A model generated the notes under the pieces. That model saw only the letters and a list, made by a program, of their open reading frames with translations. It was not told the DNA's origin and ran no database searches. 39,274 nt of DNA. Source: Pseudomonadales bacterium (GTDB lineage: Bacteria > Pseudomonadota > Gammaproteobacteria > Pseudomonadales > Azotimanducaceae). Of the stretch, positions 8,873 to 16,529 are shown in pieces. The stretch covers positions 1-39,274 of the forward strand of contig JAHRWB010000014.1 of the NCBI GenBank assembly GCA_019090385.1. Reading direction: 5' to 3'. The stretch's first letter is position 1, and the number at the start of each line of letters is the position of its first letter. The position numbers and the translations under genes are program-made.

Positions 8873-8948
8873 CTTCAATTCCAAACCAGAGAAAAGGCAA
8901 ATTCCCAATATACTGACTAACAGCAACCTCAAATGGGTATTCTGTTGA
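8844..8948 (-). pseudogene. Fragment of a GIY-YIG-type nuclease family protein
   Basis: In a third frame the minus strand reads YPFEVAVSQYIGNLPFLWF followed by GIEDEPGPESGRG. This matches the conserved middle of a GIY-YIG-associated family (pattern V..YI..LPFLW...DEPGP.S.RG) as I know it. A stop lies just upstream in the frame, and the similarity ends at 8844 before the expected YIERNSIALLSN segment. It overlaps the recombinase-type remnant, so the junction between two unrelated genes lies here. Identification is by eye only. Confidence 0.4.
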
Positions 8949-9081
8949 TTTGCATCGGAATTTGAGCTAGAAACAGCAAATAATTGCAGCGGATATTTAA
9001 CCATATAAAGAGATGCAAGAGATTGATTTAAAGTCACTTGTCGGATAGTTGATGGGTCATTTCTGATATGCAAAAGTAGGG

Positions 9082-9240
9082 TCAATCTGGGATACAAATC
9101 AACAGCTCAGCGATACTTACCTCGCCACGAAGCCCCTCCAAAACGATACATATCTTTTCTTCGGCAGAATATTTATTACGGGTTCGTCAGCGAATATCTC
9201 GCACGGTCTTTTCTGTGCTTCTTTTCTCTGTCATCATCAT
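9082..9240 (-). pseudogene. IS3-family transposase OrfA N-terminal remnant
   Basis: From an ATG at 9240 (SD-like GAGAGGAA just upstream) the minus strand reads MMMTEKRSTEKTVRDIR, stop, RTRNKYSAEEKICIVLEG, LRGEVSIAEL. That is the start of an IS3-group OrfA (VRDIRRRTRKKYSAEEKIRIVLEGLRGE pattern) with a TGA replacing one Arg codon. Similarity is lost after AEL at about 9107, and the frame stops at 9082. The sequence just beyond has two TGACCC motifs about 25 bases apart, which may be the end of another element. Not functional. Confidence 0.75.
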
Positions 9241-9343
9241 TTCCTCTCGGGTTAACGATGAACTAGACGTGTCTCTTAGGCAATTATGCTAATTGGTCCG
9301 CATGGTGCTGACGGGGTACACTAAAAAGCGGTGGGCATAAGGT

Positions 9344-9844
9344 ATGGATGAATCAGAGTTGCTGTTAACGATTGCTCAAATCTCGGTGGCGTTTGCAGGT
9401 TTTGCAAGTCTCGCAACCATTTTCGTGCATCACACTGGTCAGGATGATGCCTACGTCGATTCTGGCCGACTTCTCAACATGCTCACTGTCAGCTTAATTG
9501 TAACGGGCTTAGCTTTGATTCCGTTCGTCCCTATCCTGCTGAGGGTGGCAGATCGCTGGGTTTGGGGCGTGAGTGGCGTCATAGGCATAGTTACCATCGC
9601 TGCAACGCTGCCCGCAATCCTGCGCAGAACAGCCGTTATGAAACAGCATACAGGGTTCAAACGTTTCAGAGCCAATGTCAATTATGCGTTATTGACGGCA
9701 GCATGCGGCGCGCTACTGTGCTGCGTCTTCGGTTTGCCATCAGATCACTTGTTTCCCGCATATTGTTTCGCGCTCTTTACGCTACTCATATCAACCGGCA
9801 ACCTATTCTTTGGCGTAATCGAATCGCTTGCTCGCGGTCGCTGA
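9344..9844 (+). CDS. Four-helix membrane protein, function unknown
   Basis: 166 residues with four predicted membrane helices, at about 5-27 (LLTIAQISVAFAGFASLATIF), 45-65 (LLNMLTVSLIVTGLALIPFV), 70-92 (VWGVSGVIGIVTIAATLPAIL) and a C-terminal pair region (ALLTAACGALLCCVFGL; YCFALFTLLISTGNLFFGV), so possibly five. The start at 9344 has only a weak AAGG close by. It is the only apparently intact gene between the tRNA and the exporter operon, flanked on both sides by transposase remnants. I do not recognise a characterised family. Confidence 0.65.
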   Translation: MDESELLLTIAQISVAFAGFASLATIFVHHTGQDDAYVDSGRLLNMLTVSLIVTGLALIPFVPILLRVADRWVWGVSGVIGIVTIAATLPAILRRTAVMKQHTGFKRFRANVNYALLTAACGALLCCVFGLPSDHLFPAYCFALFTLLISTGNLFFGVIESLARGR

Positions 9845-10054
9845 ACTAATCAAACGGGGCAGATCGCGGCCCATGAGGCATGGAGCGTACCGGCAGCGGT
9901 GCTGGAGGTGAGTACGAAGAGCAACAAAGGTGGGCTATAGTAACCAGACAGAACTATTAAGTCGCTGGAATACTCGAGCTGGATCAACTCATCAGCTTTA
10001 CGGGTATTGGCAAATTAACTTTTTCTATTTCAGCTAGTCACACCAAATCTCTGA

Positions 10055-10478
10055 CTAAATCATCGCTGCGTTATTCCATGACGCAAAAGAACGCAATCTG
10101 AAATGCCGGTATGTTTCAGCTGAGACTATATGTCGCCCTAGATTGAACAAATTGTAAACAGCGGCATGAACATTCAGAAATCTCTGCGCTTGCTTCACCG
10201 ATTTGAACTTCCGTATGCCTCGCTCTCAGATTCTAGTGGGCTGACGCGACAGCTCCGCTCTATTGTTGGCATATTTTGATGTGTCGTGAACAGAATCCGG
10301 TATAAGATCTCGATGAGCCACACCATAACTTCGCAGCTTATCCGCCACAATTTTTGTTGGCTCACCCTTATATTTCTTCAGTAGTTTCTTGAATAATCGC
10401 TTTGCAGCTTTACCATTTCGCCATGCCCAACACTTCGTGAGGCAAACTTTCCTGATCTACGGCACGCCAAAGATAATG
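10055..10478 (-). pseudogene. IS6-family transposase C-terminal remnant
   Basis: Minus-strand translation gives, with at least one frameshift and one in-frame stop, HYLWRAVDQES / WRNGKAAKRLFKKLLKKY, GEPTKIVADKLRSYGVAHRD, NNRAELSRQPTR, stop, ERGIRKFKSVKQAQRFLNVH and FNLGRHIVSAETYR...FASWNNA. This is the DDE half and C-terminus of an IS6 (IS26-like) transposase, ending at a natural stop at 10055. The N-terminal third and the left inverted repeat are missing: the right-hand side runs straight into a DinB-like gene fragment. It is a recombination scar, not a live element. Confidence 0.85.
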
Positions 10479-10626
10479 TGATTGAGAGTTTCCAGAATGG
10501 AGCCAAAAAGGCCCCACGGTCTTTCGCCAATTCTGCTGTAGAAAGTTGACCCGCAGCCTCATCAATTTTTGAGTTCATCCACTGATTGCAGACGAATAGC
10601 AATTCAAAATGATCTTTCAGGCTCAT
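10476..10626 (-). pseudogene. DinB-like protein, 5' fragment fused to transposase remnant
   Basis: From the ATG at 10626 the product reads MSLKDHFELLFVCNQWMN, SKIDEAAGQLSTAELAKDRG AF. That is the N-terminus of DinB/YfiT-like four-helix proteins (metal-binding, often thiol- or stress-linked). A frameshift follows: the neighbouring frame continues FGSILETLNHIIFG, the expected first metal-ligand helix with its His. After that the sequence becomes the IS6 transposase remnant. About two thirds of the gene is lost. The apparent longer ORF to 10378 is a chimera of both fragments. Confidence 0.65.
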
Positions 10627-10825
10627 CAGCGATTCTTCTCTGTACGTCGTCAAAACCTTTTGGACAGAATGTAGCCTGATCTAAGAGACAGATTAGCTCA
10701 TCTGGTTTGATTGTCTATCGTAATGTATCTGTCGTCTCAATGCTAAAGTGTTCTGTTTTGGGGGCATCACCCCACATGCTGAAGCACTTTTTATTGCATA
10801 TTGACTCGAGAAAGGCTCGTATGTG

Positions 10826-11164
10826 TTAGGTGTTTATTAATGTTGCAGAACCAATAAAGCATAAAGTTGCTAAAAAAATGTCTATAAAAGATATTTTAAA
10901 CCAATATCTCTTTGCCAATGTAAGGTATGGCAACCCGATAAAAACTGGAAGATTCGAAAACCACGCGGATTCACGAACAACCTCCATATTGCCAAGAGCC
11001 AATGGAACATAAAACGCCGTTACCAGCATGGCTCCTAAACTGTGACTGGCATTGAATCCCATCCAAGCGTCCCACATTGTGGTTTCCTTAGTTAAAATCG
11101 GAGAGGTGTCTCTCATAGCTTTAGTGACAGTTTGATTAAGAGCATCAAATTTATTTGTGAAGAA
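10826..11164 (-). pseudogene. Membrane protein remnant (LIC_13387-like), N-terminus missing
   Basis: The ATG at 11116 opens a 96-residue frame, but family-like coding extends upstream of it in frame (FFTNKFDALNQTVTKAMRDT) to a stop near 11171. So the first helix of the protein, and its start, are missing. The recognisable core is TTMWDAWMGFNASHSLGAM, typical of a family of small integral membrane proteins, followed by two or three hydrophobic helices. The break point coincides within a few bases with the end of the alpha/beta-hydrolase fragment. It might still be translated from 11116. Function of the family is unknown. Confidence 0.55.
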
Positions 11165-11357
11165 TGTGCATTAGGTGATCGCCGATATTGACCATCTGAC
11201 CGGACGGTGGAAGTTGCTGTTTAGGGGTGTGGCGGCCGTATAGCCCGAACGCACTGAGGAAGAGCAAAGCCACGACTGCGAAACCCAAAATGCTGATGGC
11301 TACCCACTTCAGGATCTTTCTTAACTGGCGAACAGGACCCCCAAAGTTATTCAACAC
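11151..11357 (-). pseudogene. Alpha/beta hydrolase, 5' fragment only
   Basis: 68 residues starting at a GTG (11357), 9 bases after the exporter permease gene. A membrane helix (ILKWVAISILGFAVVALLFL) is followed by LPPSGQMVNIGDHLMHIL, the segment that precedes the first strand in membrane-anchored alpha/beta hydrolases (PPPG..V.IG...LHI.). The chain stops before the oxyanion strand, nucleophile elbow and all catalytic residues. The 3' part has been replaced by another gene's 3' part. The fragment may be co-transcribed with the exporter operon, but no activity is expected. Confidence 0.65.
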
Positions 11358-11365
11358 CAGGAGTC

Positions 11366-12574
11366 TTATTCGTGTCGCAATGCTTCGATCGGGTCGAGAC
11401 GTGCCGCACGTCGTGCGGGGACAAATCCAAACACCACACCTACTAGAGCCGAGAATGCAAAGGCGCCAATCACAATCGTTGGATCAATATTAAACTCGAA
11501 CCCCATGTAGAGCGATCCCATGTAAGAGCCTGCTAAGCCGATTGATATTCCGATGCAGCCCCCCAGCGTAGTCAGGATTACAGCCTCCACTAGAAACTGC
11601 GCCAGCACTTCTTTTTCCAGTGCGCCAATGGCCAGTCGTATACCAATTTCTCGGGTGCGTTCTGTTACCGATACAAGCATGATGTTCATGATGCCAATGC
11701 CGCCCACCAACAGGCTAACTGCGGCAATGGCGCTCAGGAAAAGAGTTAGAATTCCGGTCACGTCTTCCAAGACACCGGTAATCTCGGTGGGATCCAGAAC
11801 TCGGAAATCATCCTCATCCTTCGGTCGAATATTGCGGCGATCGCGCATCAGTTCTTCAATTTTCGACTTGATTTCCGAATTGGTTGCGCCAGATCCCACT
11901 GAAACTGCAATAGAGGTTATGTTCTCATTGCCGATCAGACGGATTTGCACGGCGCGCAGCGGCGCCAGAATAATATTGTCCTGATCGTTACCGAAACCAG
12001 CTTGTCCTTTTGATTCCAGTTCTCCGATGACCTGACAAGTGGCATTGCCAATACGAATTGTGCTCCCCACCGAGTCAACAGCTCCAAACAATTCCTCACG
12101 TACAGTCTTGCCCAAAATACAGGTCAGGCGTCCGCTCTGATAATGTTGCGCGGAAAAATCAGAGCCGCGAATCACCCCAGCGTTACGTACTCGGAAATAT
12201 TCCTCTGTAATGCCGGTGACAGAAGTAGACCAATTTTTATTGCCGTGCACTGTAGTGACTTTCTTGGCAACCGTTGGGGATACTCCTTCAATTCCAAAAA
12301 TGTCTTTTCCAACAGCATCCGAATCCCTGCGGGTAAATTGCCTGACAGCAGACCCGCTTTGCGGACCACGTCGATCGGCGCCAGGAGCGACGAACAGCAA
12401 CTTGTCACCAAGACTGGATACCTGTGACGTGATCCTCTCACTGGCACCTGCCCCAAGGGTTACCACGGCGATAACTGCCGCTACCCCAATCACAATGCCA
12501 AGCATGGTGAGCAAGGAGCGCAACACGTTACGACGCAGTGCCCGAAATGCTAACAAGATGGTATTTAGCATCAT
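11366..12574 (-). CDS. ABC exporter permease, MacB-type (FtsX fold)
   Basis: 402 residues, the permease of a tripartite ABC exporter. The N-terminal helix (RSLLTMLGIVIGVAAVIAVVTLG) is followed by a large periplasmic MacB_PCD domain (about 45-275). The C-terminal FtsX core has three helices: LSAIAAVSLLVGGIGIMNIMLVSV, then TREIGIRLAIGA, AVILTTLGGCIGISIGL and FAFSALVGVVFGFVPA. It ends with the typical RRAARLDPIEALRHE. Unlike E. coli MacB, the ATPase is a separate chain; its gene overlaps this one by 4 bases. Substrates of relatives include macrolides, peptides and siderophores; the substrate here is not predictable. The gene appears intact. Confidence 0.92.
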   Translation of the reverse strand: MMLNTILLAFRALRRNVLRSLLTMLGIVIGVAAVIAVVTLGAGASERITSQVSSLGDKLLFVAPGADRRGPQSGSAVRQFTRRDSDAVGKDIFGIEGVSPTVAKKVTTVHGNKNWSTSVTGITEEYFRVRNAGVIRGSDFSAQHYQSGRLTCILGKTVREELFGAVDSVGSTIRIGNATCQVIGELESKGQAGFGNDQDNIILAPLRAVQIRLIGNENITSIAVSVGSGATNSEIKSKIEELMRDRRNIRPKDEDDFRVLDPTEITGVLEDVTGILTLFLSAIAAVSLLVGGIGIMNIMLVSVTERTREIGIRLAIGALEKEVLAQFLVEAVILTTLGGCIGISIGLAGSYMGSLYMGFEFNIDPTIVIGAFAFSALVGVVFGFVPARRAARLDPIEALRHE

Positions 12575-13344
12575 GCCGATTTCGAATCACGCAGGGTATC
12601 CGTGGCTATGCGCCCGTCCAGAAAATGGACTTCACGCTGCGCGATTGCAGCTATGTCAGGTTCATGAGTTACCATGACAATGGTAAGCCCCTGCTCTTGA
12701 TTGAGCTGCGTTAGCAGGCCTAAGATTTCCTGACTCATCTTGCTGTCAAGGTTGCCGGTTGGTTCATCTGCCAACATCAGTGCGGGATCTGTCACAATGG
12801 CGCGGGCTATTGCCACTCTCTGTTGCTGTCCGCCAGACAGTTCACCCGGGGTGTGTCTTTCGCGTCCGCTCAGCCCAACTTTTGCTAGTGCTTCCCGCGC
12901 ACGGCGATGACGTTCTGCGGCCGGGACGCGCCGGTATATAAGGGGCAATTCCACGTTCTCAAGTGCAGTCGTACGATTCAGCAGGTTGTATCCCTGGAAT
13001 ACGAAGCCAATGAAATGACGCCTCAACAATGCCCGTCGTTCTCCGGACAAATAGGCGACGTCCACGCCCTGAAAAAAGTAATGTCCGCTAGTGGGACGAT
13101 CAAGACAACCCAGCATGTTCAGACAGGTGGACTTGCCCGCCCCTGATGGCCCCATCAAGGCAACGAACTCTCCTTGCTTTACCGTGAAATCGATACCATC
13201 TAAGGCAATTACTTCTGACTCACCATGTCCATAGCGGCGTTCAACCTGTTGCAGATGGATGGTAGGTACACTGCCAGGTGAATGTGCAGTCTCTTCCGCC
13301 AGCAATCCCTTATCCCGAGTCTGAGTCAATTGTGATCCGCTCAT
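12571..13344 (-). CDS. ABC exporter ATPase (MacB/LolD-type)
   Basis: 257-residue ATP-binding subunit that powers the adjacent MacB-like permease. Walker [10 protein letters not shown] is at 65-73, the Q-loop FVFQGYN at 114-120, the signature LSGGQQQR at 169-176, Walker B LMLADEP at 189-195 and the switch His at 227. [15 protein letters not shown] is typical of the MacB/LolD subfamily. A ~25-residue N-terminal extension precedes the usual [11 protein letters not shown] start. It overlaps the adaptor gene upstream and the permease gene downstream by 4 bases each, so the three are translationally coupled. Confidence 0.95.
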   Translation of the reverse strand: MSGSQLTQTRDKGLLAEETAHSPGSVPTIHLQQVERRYGHGESEVIALDGIDFTVKQGEFVALMGPSGAGKSTCLNMLGCLDRPTSGHYFFQGVDVAYLSGERRALLRRHFIGFVFQGYNLLNRTTALENVELPLIYRRVPAAERHRRAREALAKVGLSGRERHTPGELSGGQQQRVAIARAIVTDPALMLADEPTGNLDSKMSQEILGLLTQLNQEQGLTIVMVTHEPDIAAIAQREVHFLDGRIATDTLRDSKSA

Positions 13345-14552
13345 CCGAATGGGCCATTTCCTGACGGCCGAGATCTTACTTCTCTAACAGCATCAACAAC
13401 GAGAACCGCGTCTTCCGGTAGTGAGCCGGACCTAATTTCGGTGAACTGCCCGTCAGTTAAACCAATCGTCACCGAAAGCGGCTTTGGCCGGCCATCTTCC
13501 AGTAGCCAAACGTGGTCTTCCACTGTTGCAGTTTGTGCGACCACCTCGTCTGGGGGTAGAAAACGTAAGGAGCGGTTTGGCACCAGCAGCACTTCTGCCG
13601 TTTCTTCTATGAGAATCTCAGCCGTTGCTGTCATACCCGGACGCAACAACAATTCCTGATTGCTGACACTGAGCACGGTTTCATAGGTTACGATGTTGTT
13701 CACCTTGAGGGGCTTGAAGCGAACAGAAATGATTTGCGCTGAGAACTCTGTTTTAGGATAGGCATCAACTCGGAACGTCGCGATCTGACCTTCTTGGACC
13801 TGCCCAATGTCAGATTCGTCGATGTCCAGATGCAGCACCATGCTAGTGAGGTCTTCAGCTATGGTAAACATCACCGGTGTCTGGAAAGATGCAGCCATGG
13901 TCTGACCAGGATCTACTCTGCGAGAAATGATAATGCCGTCAATGGGTGAAGTGATGACTGCTTTCGAAAGCGCAGTCTCAGACTCTTTCAACAAAGCTTT
14001 TGCTGACGTCACTTTAGCTTCGTTACCGGCAATCGACGCCGTAGCCCTTAGCAACGCGGCTTCGTCGGTTTCTAGTATTTGCTGCGAGACAAAATTGCGT
14101 TCACTCAGATCTCTCGAGCGCCGGGCTTTTGCTTCAACTTCAATCAAAGTTGCCCTGGCCTCTGCCAGCGATGCCTGCGCTCCCTGTAATGAAGCCAGCG
14201 CAGAAGTCAGCCTTGCTTCCAGAGTCTGGACGTCCAATTGTGCAATCGCCTGCCCTGCTGTCACTTTGTCATTGAAATCCACAAACACCTTTTTAATCAT
14301 GCCGGAAACTTCGCTGCCGATATCAACCTGCTTGGTCGGTTGCAAGGTTCCTGTTGCTGTGACGGTAACCCGTATTTTTCCTCGCGTTGGCTTCTGTGTT
14401 ACGTATTCAAACGGTTGCACCCGAGTGTCCCGTTGCAAAAAATAGATACCGGCACCGACCACGGCAATCAGTGCTATCCACATCCAGTTGAATGACTTGC
14501 GCTTGTCATCCAGTCCTAATGCTTGCATTACTTCCTGCTGTGGCGTGCTCAT
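13341..14552 (-). CDS. Periplasmic adaptor (HlyD/MacA-type) of the ABC exporter
   Basis: 403 residues, first gene of the exporter operon. A membrane anchor (WMWIALIAVVGAGIYFL, about 24-40) is followed by the barrel/lipoyl half VTATGTLQPTKQVDIGSEVSG and KVTAGQAIAQLD. A helical hairpin rich in Ala/Glu/Leu spans about 110-190, the second lipoyl half is SPIDGIIISRRVDPGQ, and beta-barrel and membrane-proximal domains follow (LRPGMTATAEI). It would bridge the inner-membrane permease and an outer-membrane TolC-like channel, which is not encoded in this window. No dedicated regulator is adjacent. An AT-rich inverted repeat, GTATAT-N4-ATATAC (14649-14664), about 100 bases upstream could be an operator. 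Confidence 0.93.
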   Translation of the reverse strand: MSTPQQEVMQALGLDDKRKSFNWMWIALIAVVGAGIYFLQRDTRVQPFEYVTQKPTRGKIRVTVTATGTLQPTKQVDIGSEVSGMIKKVFVDFNDKVTAGQAIAQLDVQTLEARLTSALASLQGAQASLAEARATLIEVEAKARRSRDLSERNFVSQQILETDEAALLRATASIAGNEAKVTSAKALLKESETALSKAVITSPIDGIIISRRVDPGQTMAASFQTPVMFTIAEDLTSMVLHLDIDESDIGQVQEGQIATFRVDAYPKTEFSAQIISVRFKPLKVNNIVTYETVLSVSNQELLLRPGMTATAEILIEETAEVLLVPNRSLRFLPPDEVVAQTATVEDHVWLLEDGRPKPLSVTIGLTDGQFTEIRSGSLPEDAVLVVDAVREVRSRPSGNGPFG

Positions 14553-15033
14553 TGCAAAATTATCCCTGGTCCGATGGTATGCAAATTGAGTCGACTATGA
14601 ACGAATGGCATACCCAAAAAATTGCTCATACTCCCCTCACTTTACAATGTATATGTATATATACGAATGGGAAGAGAAATCCCGTCGCCATTATCGGATT
14701 TTTTTAACTGTCGGCCGCATTGATTTGAGCAGATCGGTTCCTTTTCAAAATGACCCGCCGCGCTAGATCCCGTCAAAAAGCGATTATTTTAGACTTCTAC
14801 CGGCTAGGTTTTGTGGGTGTCAGGTTGGGGCACTTTTCGGCCAGTCACCTATATCGATTCCAAATGTCCGCTTTGTAGAGTTCTGACACTGTTCGTCAGA
14901 TCAGCTTCCAATTACTCCTACTAAGGCTCTTCGAAATACTTCAGCTCTTTCTCGACAGTGGTCGGGCACTCTGAAGCAGCCTGACATTCTAGGTCGATTC
15001 GAGCTTGAACTATCACAAGTGAAACGCGGCTCA
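14553..15033. other. Non-coding spacer between exporter operon and integrase remnant
   Basis: About 480 bases. It holds the presumed exporter promoter on the minus strand and the inverted repeat GTATAT-N4-ATATAC at 14649-14664. I see no convincing ORF, RNA or recognisable insertion-sequence end in the rest. Confidence 0.4.
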
Positions 15034-15456
15034 TCAGGTGATTAGCTTATCGACACCACCATAAGAGACTGACTCCACCGCTTCGGTGAGGACGCCGATG
15101 GGCACCCCGTGACTGAAATGACCATACGTCATAGATTCGCGTTCATGGCCAATGATCAGCTTGCTTGTAGACTCGGGTACCCCCGCGGTTTCCAACGCGC
15201 TGGCGAAGGTATTCCGAAGCGCGTGAAACACGACGCCCGGGGCCTCAATTCCGATGGCGCGAATCCGCCGACCGAATCTCTTACCGATAGCCATCGAACG
15301 TAGCTTGTCTCTACCGGATTCCCTGAGCCCCGGGACAATGTAGCCGTCCTTAAAATCCTAATTGAAATTCGATATGAGCGGCTTGATAATAGGGTGAGTT
15401 GACACCTGTCGCACTGCGGCTTTTGATTTCCCTTCAACAACTCGTAGGATTGACTT
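15034..15456 (-). pseudogene. Tyrosine integrase C-terminal remnant with in-frame stop
   Basis: One continuous minus-strand frame reads SILRVVEGKSKAAVRQVSTH, PIIKPLISNFN, stop (TAG), DFKDGYIVPGLRESGRDKL and so on to KLIT. The conserved phage-integrase box is VVFHALRNTFASALETAGVP followed by KLIIGHERESMTYGHFS. The HxLR, GH and nucleophile Tyr are all visible, so the catalytic half was once functional. The core-binding N-terminal two thirds are missing, and the 5' edge abuts an integron-cassette boundary. The part from 15294 could in theory be translated, but it would lack most of the protein. It is a phage/island type, not an IntI. Confidence 0.85.
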
Positions 15457-15463
15457 GTTAGAC
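15457..15463 (-). repeat. Half attC site (5' core box) of a truncated cassette
   Basis: Directly overlapping the stop codon of the membrane-protein gene, the minus strand reads GTCTAAC, which fits the attC 5' core consensus RYYYAAC. The rest of the site is lost: the sequence passes at once into the integrase remnant. On its own it is too short to be safe; the position right after a cassette gene is what supports it. Confidence 0.45.
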
Positions 15464-15789
15464 TAATCCTCTACGTCATCGCCCTCGACAACTCCATTAT
15501 TGTCCAATGTCACTTGGAGCATTGCTTGTAATGTGGTGGGAGCAGTAATGCCCACTGTAAAAGATAGAATTGGTCTTAGAGTTGAACCATCAAGCAAGTA
15601 AACAAATGCCAGCATTCCCCCAGCTAAGGGCCAAAATGAAAACATTACCCAGTAAAGAACATCTTTCTCTGTTCGTTGATTTTTAGGGCGTTGCTGATCT
15701 TGATAAAGATTCATCATATTAAGAACAAACCCGCCTAAAGCAGCCAAAAATATTGGCTGTGCAAATACATGATTAAATATATTGTCCAT
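15463..15789 (-). CDS. Three-helix membrane protein, second gene of a putative two-gene cassette
   Basis: 108 residues. There are three hydrophobic segments (PIFLAALGGFVLNMMNLY; VLYWVMFSFWPLAGGMLAFVYLL; ILSFTVGITAPTTLQAML) with a basic loop between the first two (QDQQRPKNQRTEKD). It ends in an acidic tail, VVEGDDVED. It begins 3 bases after the winged-helix gene, so the two are surely co-transcribed and probably co-functional. I do not recognise a family. Genes in such cassettes are often phage-defence or toxin-antitoxin modules, but nothing here proves that. Confidence 0.7.
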   Translation of the reverse strand: MDNIFNHVFAQPIFLAALGGFVLNMMNLYQDQQRPKNQRTEKDVLYWVMFSFWPLAGGMLAFVYLLDGSTLRPILSFTVGITAPTTLQAMLQVTLDNNGVVEGDDVED

Positions 15790-15792
15790 AAT

Positions 15793-16056
15793 TTAAAGCG
15801 CCTCATTTCTTAAGGCGGCTAAAATCCGTTTGGTTACTGGTGTGCTCTTCCTGTATCTGTCCCGAGTTGTATAAAGTGGCTTTCCCGACTTGTTCGGCTT
15901 CTTTGAGCGCAAAATAGCCTGTGAATTTTCCAAGAATCTCTGGATTTTTTGTATGGGAATATTTGTTTCTTTAGCAAGACCCCTTGCAGTCCTCCACTTA
16001 TACTCAGATTGCTCTAAGGCTGTCAGAACTAGCAGACTTATCTCTTTGTCTTTCAT
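15793..16056 (-). CDS. Small winged-helix-like DNA-binding protein, first gene of the cassette
   Basis: 87 residues, basic. The pattern ISLLVLTALEQSEYKWRTAR followed by GLAKETNIPIQKIQRFLENS, then ILRSKKPNKSGKPLYTTRDRYRK, looks like a helix-turn-helix with a basic wing, as in small MarR/ArsR-like or replication-type winged helices. The start is at 16056, with AAGGAAG about 7 bases upstream. The start lies 16 bases after the attC core box at 16073-16079, the usual place for the first gene of an integron cassette. The target could be its own promoter or the partner's signal. Family not recognised. Confidence 0.65.
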   Translation of the reverse strand: MKDKEISLLVLTALEQSEYKWRTARGLAKETNIPIQKIQRFLENSQAILRSKKPNKSGKPLYTTRDRYRKSTPVTKRILAALRNEAL

Positions 16057-16072
16057 GTCGACTTCCTTATGA

Positions 16073-16133
16073 GCCTAACGCTCGCCACACGGGCGAGCAC
16101 ACGAAGTGTGCGTTGTGCTGGCGCTGGTTATAT
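16073..16133 (-). repeat. attC-like integron recombination site, complete
   Basis: 61 bases. On the minus strand the 5' core is ATATAAC (close to RYYYAAC) and the 3' core is GTTAGGC (perfect GTTRRRY). The arms can pair imperfectly (AAC/GTT, CGCCA/TGGCG, CAC/GTG), and a central hairpin GCACAC-TTC-GTGTGC sits between. It begins 5 bases after the stop of the membrane-protein gene (16139) and ends 16 bases before the next start (16056), exactly the cassette layout. No integron integrase gene is in the window. Confidence 0.7.
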
Positions 16134-16138
16134 GTGAA

Positions 16139-16435
16139 TTACGTGGCATGGCTGAGTTTTACCTTTTTGCGGTAATACAAAATAGTTGATAGCAATGATA
16201 AAGTAATTAGCAGAGGATAAATAAGCAATAAATCAACCCTGATATTGCATTCACCTGTACATAGTACTCTTGTGTACATTAAATATTCATATACAGAATA
16301 TAGTACCCATAGAATACCCGTAGCTATTGCCGACTTTACTTTAAGCTTGAAAAACATGCGGATATAGAGAGCACCAATTATTGTTGCACCAAATGGGAAA
16401 ATAATAAGCATTCCAATTGCAGTAAGTATTTCCAT
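16139..16435 (-). CDS. Small three-helix membrane protein in an integron-like cassette
   Basis: 98 residues with three hydrophobic segments: EILTAIGMLIIFPFGATIIGALYI, SAIATGILWVLYSVYEYLMY and VDLLLIYPLLITLSLLSTILYY. A Cys pair (VLCTGEC) lies between the second and third. The start is at 16435, only 10 bases after the core box of a partial attC and without a Shine-Dalgarno, as is common for cassette genes. A complete attC-like site follows the stop by 5 bases. The family is unknown to me; the conserved-looking Cys pair may be periplasmic. Confidence 0.7.
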   Translation of the reverse strand: MEILTAIGMLIIFPFGATIIGALYIRMFFKLKVKSAIATGILWVLYSVYEYLMYTRVLCTGECNIRVDLLLIYPLLITLSLLSTILYYRKKVKLSHAT

Positions 16436-16445
16436 TTCTATTTAC

Positions 16446-16515
16446 GTATAACGACCCAGCTCATGGGATTTTGTGAAGCGCAGCGTAACAAAAATGCCGG
16501 AGCAATGGAGACTGT
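16446..16515 (-). repeat. Partial attC-like site (3' core only)
   Basis: On the minus strand the segment ends GAGCTGGGTCGTTATAC. GTTATAC is a near-consensus GTTRRRY core, just before the start of the gene at 16435. No matching 5' core with a pairing CCCAGC arm is found between here and the stop at 16530, so the site seems eroded. Confidence 0.5.
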
Positions 16516-16529
16516 GACTATCGCACATT

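Noticed and set aside
10780-10832. ACCTAAC box after the membrane-protein remnant as another attC
   Set aside because: The 5' core matches, but no pairing 3' core was found within 150 bases.
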